Assembly (NCBI RefSeq): GCF_001404515.1
Contig: NZ_CXWE01000001.1
Span: forward strand, 806,001-870,000
Direction: 5' to 3'
DNA length: 64,000 nt
From: Roseibium album
Lineage (GTDB): Bacteria > Pseudomonadota > Alphaproteobacteria > Rhizobiales > Stappiaceae
Below are positions 1 to 9,009 of the stretch, in pieces. Each line of letters starts with the position of its first letter. Position 1 is the first letter of the stretch. The translations under genes and the position numbers were made by a program. The notes beneath the pieces were generated by a model. It was not told the origin of the DNA, made no database searches, and saw only the letters and a list, made by a program, of their open reading frames with translations.

Positions 1-1134
1 CATTTTGATCGGAAGAACGGCATATATTTCGTACTCGGTCACAAGGCGTTCGCGCGTGTTTCGAAATCCTCGGCTATGGGGCGCGACACGCGGAACTGGA
101 CCGGAGGTTGGAACTCCGAGGATTACCGGCAACATGACCCGGTCGGCTACATGCTGTTCAGTGAATTTCAGCCCCAGATGATCAATTCCGACGGGGAAGA
201 ACACAAGCGCATGCGCAAGGTCTACGAACCAGCGTTTCGAGCGCAGGCCATGTCCCAGCTGGAACCGTTGATTGCTGATCAGGCATCCAGGCTGTTGGCA
301 GCAATGCCTGACAAGGGAGAAATTGATTTCATCGAGGCATTTGCGGCCCCTCTGCCGCTTCGTGTGCTGTGCGAGCTTTTTGATATTCCGGAAAGCCTTG
401 ATGACACGATCAGCCGCTGGAGCGCGTCTCTTATCCGGATAGGAGATATCCTGATGACGCCGGAACAGAAATCGGAGGCGATGGAAGCTCTGGCGGAGTT
501 CAAGGATTTTCTGCGTCAGCAGATCAAGGAGCGGGAAAACAACAACGAAGACAATCTTATGGGCCTTGCCATTCAGGCACAAAAGAACGGTACGCTTGAT
601 GAGGAGGAAACTCTGACCAATCTGGTGTCTATGCTGGTGGCAGGGCACGAAACAACAGTGACTTTGATCGGCAATGGCATGCTGCTCCTCTTGTCCAATC
701 CGGACGAATTGGCCAGATTGCGATCAGATCCCGGATTGACAAGAACCGCGATCGAGGAGTTTTTGCGCATGGAACCGGGGGGGAACATGATCTTGCGGGT
801 CGCGCGCGAGGATTTCGACGTCGAAGGAGTGACCATCCCGAAGGGCGCGCCGGTCATCGGGTTGATCGGTGCAATCAACAGGGATCCGGGCCGCTTTGAA
901 AACGCGGACGTGCTTGATATTGCCCGCCCGGCGAATGCACAGTTCACTTTTGGCGGAGGGGCGCATTTCTGCATCGGCGCACCATTGGCCCGGCTGGAAG
1001 CACAGATCGCCTTTTCCAGGTTCTTGGAAAAATATCCACAGATTGAGCTGGCCGGAGAACCGGAGTGGCGGCTGGACCGGATGAATGCGCGCGGCCTGGG
1101 CCGCTTGCCGGTCAAAGTAAAAGCCGTGGCATGA
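1..1134 (+). CDS. Cytochrome P450 (5' end cut off)
   Basis: Soluble bacterial-type P450 that would hydroxylate or otherwise oxidise the polyketide. The reading frame is open back to base 1, and the first visible residues (HFDRKNGIYFVLGH) already match the early P450 fold, so the internal ATG at base 76 is not the start; roughly 25-40 residues lie outside the window. Visible landmarks are the I-helix motif AGHETT, an ExxR-type motif (EEFLR), and the haem-binding loop FGGGAHFCIG, with the Cys ligand encoded at 970-972. It overlaps the next gene by four bases (ATGA), so it is translationally coupled to the beta-branching cassette and belongs to the cluster. Inference: a tailoring enzyme, perhaps setting ring oxygens or an acetal of a sesbanimide-like product; its substrate cannot be read from the sequence. 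Confidence 0.93.
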   Translation, partial: HFDRKNGIYFVLGHKAFARVSKSSAMGRDTRNWTGGWNSEDYRQHDPVGYMLFSEFQPQMINSDGEEHKRMRKVYEPAFRAQAMSQLEPLIADQASRLLAAMPDKGEIDFIEAFAAPLPLRVLCELFDIPESLDDTISRWSASLIRIGDILMTPEQKSEAMEALAEFKDFLRQQIKERENNNEDNLMGLAIQAQKNGTLDEEETLTNLVSMLVAGHETTVTLIGNGMLLLLSNPDELARLRSDPGLTRTAIEEFLRMEPGGNMILRVAREDFDVEGVTIPKGAPVIGLIGAINRDPGRFENADVLDIARPANAQFTFGGGAHFCIGAPLARLEAQIAFSRFLEKYPQIELAGEPEWRLDRMNARGLGRLPVKVKAVA

Positions 1135-2387
1135 GCGGACTTGCCGGAATTCAAGCCATCAACGTCTTCGGCGGCATGGCGTGTCTGGATGTTCGGGAGC
1201 TTTGCATTCACCGGGGTCTCGATACTTCCCGGTTCGAGAATCTGCTCATGCAGGAAAAGACCGTAGCGCTACCCTATGAGGACCCGGTCACATTCGCTGT
1301 AAATGCGGCCAAACCGATAGTCGATCAACTCAGTGAGCAGGAACGCTCGCGCATTGAGATGGTTATTACCTGCACCGAATCCGGTCTGGATTTCGGAAAA
1401 TCGCTCAGTACTCATGTTCACAAACTTCTGGATTTGCAGCCAAATTGTCGCCTGTTTGAGATAAAACAAGCCTGTTACTCAGGTGCTGCTGGCCTGCAGA
1501 TGGCGGTGAATTTCATATTGTCGCAGACGTCTCCCGGCGCGCTGGCACTGGTGATAACCACCGACATTTCCCGCTTCGCGCTGGCCGATGCCAACGCCGT
1601 GCAGGAATGGGCTTACTCTGAGCCCAGTTCAGGCGCCGGTGCTGTTGCGATGCTGGTCTCGGACATGCCGGAAATCCTGCAACTCGATGTCGGCGCTTAT
1701 GGCAATTACGCCTTCGAGGTCATGGATACCTGCCGGCCTGGTCCGGATACGGAAGCAGGGGATGCAGATCTCTCTCTGATGGCTTATCTCGATTGCTGTG
1801 CAGGAGCATTCAAGGACTATTCCGATCGGGTTCAGGGCGCTGATTTCAAATCGACCTTTTCGCAGCTTTGCTTTCACACACCTTTTGGCGGCATGGTCAA
1901 AGGGGCGCACAGGCAGTTGATGCGAAAACTCCATAAGGCGAAACCTGAGGAAATTCAGGAGGATTTTGAACAGAGGCTGAGCCCGAGCCTGACATTTGGA
2001 CAAAGGGTTGGAAACACGGCGGGCGGCTCTGTATTTGTTGCCCTTGCCGGAACGCTGGATGCCGGTGAGGTCAATGAGCCCATCCGCATTGGCCTGTTTT
2101 CCTATGGCTCAGGTTGTTGCTCGGAATTTTTGAGCGGTGTGGCGACATCAAAGAGCCAGAGTTTGCTAAAGGAAATGCGGATCGCGGAAAAACTGGACAG
2201 ACGATACCGGCTTTCGATCGAAGAATATGAAATGTTGCTTTCGGGAAAGTCAGTTGTCAGGTTTGGTACGAAAGATGCCGAATTGGATCATCAGATCATT
2301 CCGTCTGCCTGGCCTGTGTCCGGCAACGGGGATTTGCTTGTTCTCGATAATCTGGTGAACTACCAGCGGAACTACAAATGGATCTGA
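1131..2387 (+). CDS. HMG-CoA synthase-like enzyme of the beta-branching cassette
   Basis: Family role: condenses acetyl-ACP with a beta-keto thioester on a PKS ACP, the carbon-adding step of polyketide beta-branching. The 418-residue protein opens with GIQAINVFGGMACLDV, typical of PKS HMG synthases. It has the nucleophilic Cys at about residue 115 in KQACYSGAAGLQMA and a Glu-containing CTESG segment near residue 83. A longer in-frame ORF begins at 1065, but that would put 22 atypical residues inside the P450 gene; the ATG at 1131 overlaps the P450 stop as ATGA and gives the family-typical N terminus. The ACP, decarboxylating KS and ECH1 follow directly. The ECH2 partner is a domain of module 5, whose tandem ACPs are the likely acceptor. 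Confidence 0.95.
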   Translation: MSGLAGIQAINVFGGMACLDVRELCIHRGLDTSRFENLLMQEKTVALPYEDPVTFAVNAAKPIVDQLSEQERSRIEMVITCTESGLDFGKSLSTHVHKLLDLQPNCRLFEIKQACYSGAAGLQMAVNFILSQTSPGALALVITTDISRFALADANAVQEWAYSEPSSGAGAVAMLVSDMPEILQLDVGAYGNYAFEVMDTCRPGPDTEAGDADLSLMAYLDCCAGAFKDYSDRVQGADFKSTFSQLCFHTPFGGMVKGAHRQLMRKLHKAKPEEIQEDFEQRLSPSLTFGQRVGNTAGGSVFVALAGTLDAGEVNEPIRIGLFSYGSGCCSEFLSGVATSKSQSLLKEMRIAEKLDRRYRLSIEEYEMLLSGKSVVRFGTKDAELDHQIIPSAWPVSGNGDLLVLDNLVNYQRNYKWI

Positions 2388-2394
2388 CCGGAGG

Positions 2395-2652
2395 ATGGGG
2401 AACCCATTGGATAACACCGAAATCATCAATATCCTGATTGAAGAAATTCGGGAGACTGTTCCCGAGTTGGAAGGTCAACCGATTTCCGCAAGCGATTCCA
2501 TGGTGGACCTGGGCGTAAACTCCATCGAGCGCAGCGAAGTCATTTTGGCGGCAATGGAACGGTTGGACCTGAAAATTCCGATGGTTCAGTTACATGGGCC
2601 CAAAGACATTCAGGAACTGGCGGATTTGCTCCTTGTCAAAAGCGCCGGATGA
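2395..2652 (+). CDS. Discrete acyl carrier protein (donor ACP of the HMGS cassette)
   Basis: Carrier protein of at most 85 residues with the phosphopantetheine Ser in LGVNSIERSE. In this family such an ACP carries malonyl, which the neighbouring KS decarboxylates to acetyl for the HMG synthase. Start choice is uncertain: the GGAGG at 2390-2394 touches the ATG at 2395 with no spacing, whereas TTG at 2407 has a more usual 12-base spacing and would give 81 residues beginning at the DNTEI segment. The C terminus is very close to the predicted GTG start of the next gene, so coupling is likely. Position between HMGS and the KS decarboxylase supports the role strongly. Confidence 0.92.
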   Translation: MGNPLDNTEIINILIEEIRETVPELEGQPISASDSMVDLGVNSIERSEVILAAMERLDLKIPMVQLHGPKDIQELADLLLVKSAG

Positions 2653-2656
2653 CAGG

Positions 2657-3862
2657 GTGAGGATTGCGGTAACGGGGATAGGTGTTGCCAGCGGCCTTGG
2701 ATACGGTAAGGCCGCATTTCTGCAAGGACTGTTTGAAGCTCGCGGTGTATTTTCCGAATTGACCCGGCACGGGCGTGAACCGGCCGGCGGAGAACCGCCC
2801 TTTGTTGGTGTCGAGTTGGACGAGCCGCCAAATGTACTACCTGCACGTTTGGCCCGTACCGCCACGCTGAGCAGCCGCGTTGCCATGGCTGTGTTACAGG
2901 AAGCCTGGCAAGATGCGGGACTTGATCAGGTCGATCCCGAGCGGATCGGACTTGTGGTCGGAAGCAGCAACCCCATGTCGCGCGAACAGGCGCTGGCCGC
3001 ACAAAGATATGCAGACAAGCTGGAATTTGTACCGCCGCGCCACGGCCACATGTTTCTGAGCTCTGATATTGCCGGTCTTTGCACCTCCGTCCTCCCAATC
3101 CGCGGTTTTTCCCAGAGCGTGGATGCGGCATCAGCCAGCGGATCGGTGGCGGTGATTCAGGCGATGGACGCTGTGCGTTCCGGCAGGGTGGATGTCTGTA
3201 TCGCACTTGGAGCGCTTCAGGATCTTTCAGGTTATGATCTGCATGCCATGCGGTCACTGGGTGTCATGGGCGGTGCAGATCATGCGGCACGGCCCGGAGA
3301 AGCCTGCCGCCCGATGGACCTTGCGCACTACGGCTTTATCTATGGCGAAGCCAGTGCTGCGCTGGTTTTGATGCGCAAGGACCTGTCCATGTCTCACAAT
3401 TCCTATGGTGATCTCATCGGTGCCGGACATATTGCCGATGGAAGCCGAGGCCCGGAACCGAATTCCGAGGGACAAGTGCGCGCGGCTTTGAATGCTCTGG
3501 CGCAAGCCGGTTTGACCGCCAAACAAATTGATTTCGTAAACGGGCACGCAACGGGAACTCCGCAGGGAGACTTTGAAGAGTGCAGGACCTATCACTCGCT
3601 CGAACTGCACCATGCACGGATCAACGCAACCAAATCCATCGTTGGTCACGGCATGAGCGCTGCCGGAGCACTGGAATTGGCGGCCGTCCTGTTGCAGATA
3701 AAGGAAGGTCGGCTTCACCCCACACGGAACCTGGAAAATCCAATCGATGAAAGCTTTGATTGGGTCAAGGCAGAACCGGTTTCGCACGAAATCCGTCACG
3801 CCCTGAAGTTCTCTTTCGGTTTTGGCGGCATCAATACGGCATTGGTAATCGCGGCGCCGTAA
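2657..3862 (+). CDS. Decarboxylating ketosynthase (Cys-to-Ser KS) of the HMGS cassette
   Basis: KS-fold protein that, by family precedent, decarboxylates malonyl-ACP to acetyl-ACP for beta-branching instead of elongating. The position of the catalytic Cys is Ser (VDAASASGS, about residue 159), while both catalytic His regions remain (NGHATGT and SIVGHGMSAAG). The C terminus has the usual KS ending FGFGGINTA. The ORF extends upstream to an ATG at 2594 inside the ACP gene, but those residues have no KS character. The GTG at 2657, directly before RIAVTGIG, gives the usual N terminus and lies four bases after the ACP stop; I see only a weak ribosome-binding site, consistent with translational coupling. 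Confidence 0.92.
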   Translation: MRIAVTGIGVASGLGYGKAAFLQGLFEARGVFSELTRHGREPAGGEPPFVGVELDEPPNVLPARLARTATLSSRVAMAVLQEAWQDAGLDQVDPERIGLVVGSSNPMSREQALAAQRYADKLEFVPPRHGHMFLSSDIAGLCTSVLPIRGFSQSVDAASASGSVAVIQAMDAVRSGRVDVCIALGALQDLSGYDLHAMRSLGVMGGADHAARPGEACRPMDLAHYGFIYGEASAALVLMRKDLSMSHNSYGDLIGAGHIADGSRGPEPNSEGQVRAALNALAQAGLTAKQIDFVNGHATGTPQGDFEECRTYHSLELHHARINATKSIVGHGMSAAGALELAAVLLQIKEGRLHPTRNLENPIDESFDWVKAEPVSHEIRHALKFSFGFGGINTALVIAAP

Positions 3863-3878
3863 CCTTCTGGAGGTCCGC

Positions 3879-4649
3879 ATGGCTTACGACACGTTGAACG
3901 CTACCTTTCAACAAAACATATGCCGCATTTGCTTGAATCGGCCGGAGGCCGGAAATGCGATTAATGCCCGCATGGTCGAAGAGATGTCTGAGGTCTTGAC
4001 CAGGTGCACGGAAGAGCAGGGGCCTGCCTCAGAGCGGGTAACCGTGGTGGTGCTAGAGGGCCAGGGTGATGTGTTTTGCGCCGGGGGTGATTTTGAGGCA
4101 ATTTCGAACACAGGGTCTGCCGGCGATCCGGAACCTCTCTATGATGTGTGGTTGAAACTGTCCCGCGGTCCTTATGTGTCTATCTGCCTGGTGCGGGGGA
4201 GGGTTAACGCCGGAGGTGTTGGTTTTGTGGCTGCATCGGATATCGTCATTGCCGACAAGAGTGCGAGTTTCGCGCTTTCGGAGTTGTTGTTTGGACTGTT
4301 TCCGGCGTGTGTTCTTCCGTTCCTGATCGGGCGCGTTGGCCGTCAAGCTGCACATTACATGACGTTGATGACAAAGCCGGTCGACGCGCAAAAAGCCCGT
4401 GAGGTTGGACTTGTGGATGTCCTGACCGAAAATACCGAGGCCGCACTCAGGCAACATCTCGTGCGATTGGCCCACCTTCAGAAGCCTGCGATCGCTCGCT
4501 ACAAAGCCTATTTGGCTGCCTGCAGCGGAAACCCGGAGGAGGACAAGGCGGCCGCCTTGGTTGCAAACCGGGATATGTTTACAGATCCGGGCGTGCTGGC
4601 TGGAATTCGGCGCTATGTCAGCGAACTTAAATTCCCGTGGGAAAGGTAA
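3879..4649 (+). CDS. Enoyl-CoA hydratase-like dehydratase (ECH1) of the HMGS cassette
   Basis: Crotonase-fold enzyme of 256 residues. In beta-branching cassettes ECH1 dehydrates the HMG-like intermediate on the PKS ACP and ECH2 then decarboxylates it. The segments VNAGGVGFVAASDIVIAD and FALSELLFGLFPACVLPFL are characteristic of the PksH/PedL-like ECH1 branch rather than the decarboxylating branch. A GGAGG about eight bases before the ATG supports the start. It is the last gene of the first rightward unit and faces the amidotransferase gene with an 8-base gap. No separate ECH2 gene is present; that activity appears to be the ECH domain of module 5. Confidence 0.92.
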   Translation: MAYDTLNATFQQNICRICLNRPEAGNAINARMVEEMSEVLTRCTEEQGPASERVTVVVLEGQGDVFCAGGDFEAISNTGSAGDPEPLYDVWLKLSRGPYVSICLVRGRVNAGGVGFVAASDIVIADKSASFALSELLFGLFPACVLPFLIGRVGRQAAHYMTLMTKPVDAQKAREVGLVDVLTENTEAALRQHLVRLAHLQKPAIARYKAYLAACSGNPEEDKAAALVANRDMFTDPGVLAGIRRYVSELKFPWER

Positions 4650-4676
4650 GGCCGTTCCTAAGCGGCAGTTTCCCGC
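4637..4676. terminator. Possible bidirectional hairpin between convergent genes
   Basis: An imperfect inverted repeat (GGGAAA near 4639 with TTTCCC near 4669, plus an inner GCCG/CGGC arm) spans the stop codons of ECH1 and the amidotransferase. It lacks a long T tract on either strand, so termination function is only a suggestion. Confidence 0.3.
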
Positions 4677-6622
4677 TGGAGATTGATAACCTTTTCCAGC
4701 GGAGGTAATGTTGCGCGCGGCAAGGTTTCCCGGCGCACAAATGAGCGATGCAACAGACTGATTGAAAGCAGATAAAGAAACGTCTGGTTTTCCTTTGTGC
4801 TGATGTCGCTGGCTGGTTTGGTCAGCACCTTGTTGGCAAGACGTTTGGCAAATGCGGCATTCAGGAATGGCAGTTTGGCAAGCTCCGCATCACTCAAGAC
4901 AAGATCCAGGTAGTCGGGTTGGTGCTTTGCAAAGGCGGCCGCGTCCGGAGCCCGATAGGGGAACTTGCGCTTTTCGATGATCCTGTCTGGAAGGCGGTTG
5001 CGGAAAGCTTCCCGCAAAAGCCGTTTTTCCCGTAAACCATCGTCGAACTTCAGATTGATGGCCGTTGCCAGGGAAAAAACGCCCGGATCCAGAAACGGAC
5101 AGCGGTTCTCCACACCATGCGCAAGGCTCATCCTTTCGCCCTGTGTCGAAAGCAGGTAGCCGGGCAACAAGGTTTTGTATTCCAGCCACTGGGCTTTCTC
5201 GACCGGAGAGAGTGCATCGTAATCCGGAGTGGACGATATCAGGTCAGTTATCGCTGCAAGCGGAGTGTTCTTGTCCTTCAAAAGCCGCGTTGAAAACTGC
5301 CCGTTCTGAAATCGCAGCTCGTGCGAAAACAGGCCCGGCATGCGTTCCTTGGAAAATTGCTGATAAAGGCCTGTCATCGCAGCTGTGTCTTCGGGGCCAT
5401 AATGCGCGAGATGCGGGTAAAGTTCCTGGATCCGGGACCGGCGCACCTCCCCGGAAAGCTGGTCCCAGGAGGTGCGTAACAGTGTTTCCTTGAAAAGGTC
5501 GTAGCCAAGGAACGCTTCGTCGGCTCCTTCACCGCTCAGCACAACCTTGACACCCTCGCGGCGGGTCCGGTCGGAGAGAATATACATTGGAACAAACGCG
5601 CTTCGAAATGCCGGAACTTCAGCGTGATACACGGCTGCAGGGGTTTGATCGCAAATGTCCTGATAAGAGATTCGTTCAGCACAGTGCCGAGTTCCGAGAT
5701 ATTCAGAGATCAGCTGCTGATCAGATGATTCATCGAATTCCGCGTCATCAAATTCGACGGAAAACGTTGACAGGGGTTTTGCCGAGAAGTCTTTAGCAAG
5801 CAGCGCGACGATCGAGGAGTCGATGCCACCGCTGAGATATACCCCGACTTCAACATCGCTGCGCAGACGCAGCTCAACGCTGCGATTCATTCGCTCCCGA
5901 ATGAGTTCTTGAGCCGCATGTTCGTCATTGGGCTGAGGCTCTTCGTCGAAACGAAGTTCGGCATAGCTTTCAGTTGTCAAATCACCGTTTTTCAATGTGA
6001 GCCATTGGCCCATCGGAAGGCTCTTGATCTCCTTAAAGCCCGTTTGGTCGGGAAGGGGAGTCCAGACACACAGGATCGACGCAAGCTGGCCGGCGTCCTG
6101 TTCAAAGGAGATAGACGGAATAGCCAGGAACGCCTTCATTTCGGAAGCAAAATAGAAAGCATTTCCTTGGCGGACATAGAAAAGCGGCCGTTTGCCGAAG
6201 CGATCACGTGCGAGATACAGGCTTTCTGTCTTGCAGTCGTAAACAGCAAATGAGAAACAGCCATTGAAGCGGCGCAGGCAATCAGGCCCCCAGGTTATCC
6301 AGGCGTTCAGAACGACTTCGGTATCGCAGTTGGTCTGAAATCGGCAGCCCATGGCTTCCAGCTCGGATTTCAGCTCCAGGTAATTGTAGATTTCACCGTT
6401 GTAACTGAGCCAATAGCGGTTCGAAGGATCTGAAAACGGTTGCTGTCCGGCAGCGGGATCCAAAATGGCCAGCCGGACGCTGCCCAGGGCAAAACCGTTA
6501 TCGACCACACAGCCTGCTCCGTCCGGTCCCCGGTGCCCGATCTGGGCGAGCATATTCTGGACATCATTGACAAGCGTGTCGGCGACGCGAGAGGGGTCGA
6601 TAATACCGGCAATACCGCACAT
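4658..6622 (-). CDS. AsnB-like glutamine amidotransferase (starter-unit amidation)
   Basis: A 654-residue class II amidotransferase of the asparagine synthetase type. Cys2 is the N-terminal glutaminase nucleophile (MCGIAG), followed by the usual glutamine-pocket motifs (HRGPDG, YNGEIYN, TNCDTE). The ATP-pyrophosphatase loop SGGIDSS is at residues 264-270. An ordinary asparagine role cannot be excluded from this protein alone. However, it sits in a trans-AT PKS cluster 21 bases downstream of its own ACP gene, with a KS-B branching module present. That is the arrangement used in glutarimide pathways to turn malonyl-ACP into malonamyl-ACP, whose nitrogen becomes the imide nitrogen. It is divergently oriented to the main PKS operon. 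Confidence 0.93.
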   Translation of the reverse strand: MCGIAGIIDPSRVADTLVNDVQNMLAQIGHRGPDGAGCVVDNGFALGSVRLAILDPAAGQQPFSDPSNRYWLSYNGEIYNYLELKSELEAMGCRFQTNCDTEVVLNAWITWGPDCLRRFNGCFSFAVYDCKTESLYLARDRFGKRPLFYVRQGNAFYFASEMKAFLAIPSISFEQDAGQLASILCVWTPLPDQTGFKEIKSLPMGQWLTLKNGDLTTESYAELRFDEEPQPNDEHAAQELIRERMNRSVELRLRSDVEVGVYLSGGIDSSIVALLAKDFSAKPLSTFSVEFDDAEFDESSDQQLISEYLGTRHCAERISYQDICDQTPAAVYHAEVPAFRSAFVPMYILSDRTRREGVKVVLSGEGADEAFLGYDLFKETLLRTSWDQLSGEVRRSRIQELYPHLAHYGPEDTAAMTGLYQQFSKERMPGLFSHELRFQNGQFSTRLLKDKNTPLAAITDLISSTPDYDALSPVEKAQWLEYKTLLPGYLLSTQGERMSLAHGVENRCPFLDPGVFSLATAINLKFDDGLREKRLLREAFRNRLPDRIIEKRKFPYRAPDAAAFAKHQPDYLDLVLSDAELAKLPFLNAAFAKRLANKVLTKPASDISTKENQTFLYLLSISLLHRSFVRRETLPRATLPPLEKVINLQRETAA

Positions 6623-6643
6623 GAAACTTCCGCCTGTCCAAGG

Positions 6644-6892
6644 TCAATCAGTGATTGATTCTGACAATTTTCGACTGACAGTTTTCTCGATCAGGCTCAA
6701 ACTGACCATAACATTCGCTGTCATCTCCTGCTCGGAGAACTTGATGTCGAATTCCTTTTCCAAAAAGCGGATGAGCTGGATGTATCCAAACGAATCCATC
6801 ACACCTTCTTTAAAAAGATCCGAGGTTTCAGGGAAAGATTCGTCGAACTCAATCAAAAATTGATCTTCAATAAAGTCGCGAATTTGTTGCAT
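6644..6892 (-). CDS. Discrete acyl carrier protein paired with the amidotransferase
   Basis: An 82-residue acidic carrier protein of the DltC-like single-domain type, with the phosphopantetheine Ser in VMDSFGYIQL (about residue 33). It lies just upstream of the AsnB-like gene on the same strand. Inference: it holds the malonyl group that is amidated to malonamyl, then hands the starter to KS1 of the first PKS, which has no loading module of its own. The sequence is unlike the module ACPs and unlike the HMGS-cassette ACP, which argues for a dedicated role. Confidence 0.9.
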   Translation of the reverse strand: MQQIRDFIEDQFLIEFDESFPETSDLFKEGVMDSFGYIQLIRFLEKEFDIKFSEQEMTANVMVSLSLIEKTVSRKLSESITD

Positions 6893-7371
6893 GTTGAGTG
6901 TACGCCTTCAAAGAGGGTCGCAAACAGCAGTCTTGGGCCGCTTCGGCTTTGTTGCACAGTGGATTCTGTTCGAAATGGATCGGCAGAGCGACCAGATAAC
7001 AACAGCAATCATCAGCTACAGTAAATTGAAAACCGCCAAGAAATAAAGCCGGAAAAACTTGCAGAAGCGTACTTCATCCACGCCCAATGTCAGGAAACCG
7101 GATGTTATGTGCCCAAATGCGGGTGGAGTTCGCTGTGTCTTTCGCCGGGTCGCCCTCAATCGGTGCTGCAGCTACGGCGCTTCTCCTTGGGGAAAAGAGC
7201 ATTAGAGATTGAAAAAATTGTGCTTTTGCCCTCTAGGCAACGCAACGCTAGTTGTGAATACTGACTTTTGCAGGGGTACGGCGATCCTGCCGGTTTCAAT
7301 GGCAGCGAGCCGAATCAAAATGTCCGGCGAGCCCGGGTGTGAGAGGGGCAAACCATCATGGCAGGTTTGGT
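6893..7371. promoter_or_regulatory. Divergent intergenic control region
   Basis: About 480 bases separate the leftward ACP-amidotransferase pair from the rightward 48-kb operon. This is the only long non-coding gap in the cluster, so the promoters for the giant PKS genes should be here. Small ORFs in this gap (for example from 7209) have no recognisable product. I examined it for sigma70-like pairs: the best candidate is TTGAAA at 7209-7214 with a poor -10, which is not convincing. I see no clear operator palindrome, riboswitch or regulator gene. Confidence 0.5.
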
Positions 7372-9006
7372 ATGAATATCTTCCGCCTGCTCAGGGATGG
7401 CCCACCCGCCAGCCGCCGAATGATCTTTGTTTTTGCCGGTTTGACCGGGCTTGGAAATGCCGGTCTGGTCGGTCTCGTTAACGAGGCGGCCGAGCAGTCG
7501 CTGTTCGGCCTCGATGTCGAACCACGCCTGCTTGTCGTTTATGTCCTGACACTGCTGTTTTTCCTTATCTCCAATCGTTCTGCGCTGAAACAGGCGAACC
7601 GGTTCGTGCAATCGCGTCTGGAGGCCACCCGGCGTCGGATCGTTCGCAAAATCCGGATGGCGGATCTCCGGACACTGGAGCGGCTTGGAAAAGGCGACAT
7701 CTACGTCACGGTCGCTCAGGAAACCGACCATCTTTCGCAAACGCTGCCTTTGTTGATTGGCGCGGCTCAAAGTGCTCTGCTGGTCCTGTTCCTGTTTTTC
7801 TACATTGCGTCGATTTCGCTGATTTCTTTCTTTGTCATTGCAGCCTTTTCGTTCTTTGGCGCGCGAGTCTTTATGGCGCGGCAACGGGCTTTGACGGCGT
7901 CCCTGGCGGAAGTCCATCATCGGGAAGCTGAAATGCTCGACAGCCTGATGCATTTTACGCTTGGGTTTCAGGAAATCCGGCTGAACGCAGACAAGAATGA
8001 AGCGCTATTCAATCATTTCTCCGGCGTTACGGACCGGCTCAAAGATGTGGTCACCGAGCTCGGGGGCCGTTGGGTAACGCTCCTGCAATTCAGCAACGCC
8101 TTTATCTTCCTGCTGGTCGGGATTGTCGTCTTTGTCCTCCCTGTTTTTTTCGACGGCTACGACGATAGCATCTACAAGATCACGGCAGCCTCCGTGTTTG
8201 CATTGGGGCCCATAGCGGCAATTTTTTCGGTTGTCCGTCTCATAGGCCGTGCGGAGGCAGGTTTGGGGCATGTCTACGCGCTTGAAAAGAAGCTTGATCA
8301 TGGGGCATCGCTGCCAATCGAGCCGAGGCCGAGGCAACGGTCCGCCTTCCGTGGCTTTTCCAAGATTGAACTGGCAGGCGTCGAGTTCAAATATGCAGAT
8401 CTGGATGGAAGCGTCTCCTTCAAGGCGGGACCTCTCGATTTGACTCTAAATCGCGGAGAAGTCGTTTTTCTGACGGGCGGGAACGGATCCGGAAAGTCCA
8501 CGGCGCTGAAATTGCTGACGGGGCTGTACACGCCGGATGCCGGCCAAATCCTGTGCGATGGCATCCCTGTCGAAGATACCAACCGGCAGGAATATCGGGA
8601 GATCTTCTCATGCGTCTTCACGGACTTCCACTTGTTCGACCGTCTTTACGGGATCGGAGATATTGAACCGGAAGAAGTGGAGCGCTTGATCGAGCGTATG
8701 CAGCTTGGCGGCAAGGTCGGATTCGAAAATGACCGCTTTACGACGCGGGACCTGTCGACCGGTCAGCGCAAGCGTCTGGCCATGATCGTCGGCATGCTGG
8801 AAGATCGGGAAGTCTACATCTTTGATGAATGGGCTGCTGATCAGGACGCCCATTTCCGGGAAAAGTTCTATTCCGAAATTCTTCCCGATTTCAAAGCGCG
8901 CGGAAAGACGGTTCTGGCCGTTACCCACGACGACCACTATTGGCACCTTTGCGACCGACGCATTGTTCTGGATCTCGGCATGATCCTTCCGGATGGAGAG
9001 CGTTAG
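7372..9006 (+). CDS. Cyclic-peptide-export type ABC transporter, fused membrane and ATPase domains (first copy)
   Basis: A 544-residue half-transporter of the SyrD/PvdE class, which exports non-ribosomal peptides and related metabolites. The N-terminal part carries hydrophobic helices (for example IFVFAGLTGLGNAGLVGLV and LLVLFLFFYI). The C-terminal ATPase has Walker A GGNGSGKST near residue 370, signature LSTGQRKR near 460 and Walker B VYIFDEW near 480. The ATG at 7372 is preferred over the in-frame ATG at 7339 because it follows a GCAGG-like site and gives the usual short N terminus. Only three bases separate it from a second transporter of the same family; the two probably form a heterodimer or serve different congeners. 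Likely role: export of, and self-protection from, the cytotoxic product. Confidence 0.92.
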   Translation: MNIFRLLRDGPPASRRMIFVFAGLTGLGNAGLVGLVNEAAEQSLFGLDVEPRLLVVYVLTLLFFLISNRSALKQANRFVQSRLEATRRRIVRKIRMADLRTLERLGKGDIYVTVAQETDHLSQTLPLLIGAAQSALLVLFLFFYIASISLISFFVIAAFSFFGARVFMARQRALTASLAEVHHREAEMLDSLMHFTLGFQEIRLNADKNEALFNHFSGVTDRLKDVVTELGGRWVTLLQFSNAFIFLLVGIVVFVLPVFFDGYDDSIYKITAASVFALGPIAAIFSVVRLIGRAEAGLGHVYALEKKLDHGASLPIEPRPRQRSAFRGFSKIELAGVEFKYADLDGSVSFKAGPLDLTLNRGEVVFLTGGNGSGKSTALKLLTGLYTPDAGQILCDGIPVEDTNRQEYREIFSCVFTDFHLFDRLYGIGDIEPEEVERLIERMQLGGKVGFENDRFTTRDLSTGQRKRLAMIVGMLEDREVYIFDEWAADQDAHFREKFYSEILPDFKARGKTVLAVTHDDHYWHLCDRRIVLDLGMILPDGER

Positions 9007-9009
9007 GTC

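Noticed and set aside
76..150. ATG at 76 as the true P450 start
   Set aside because: The frame is open to base 1 and the upstream residues look like P450 sequence, so the gene is cut by the window.
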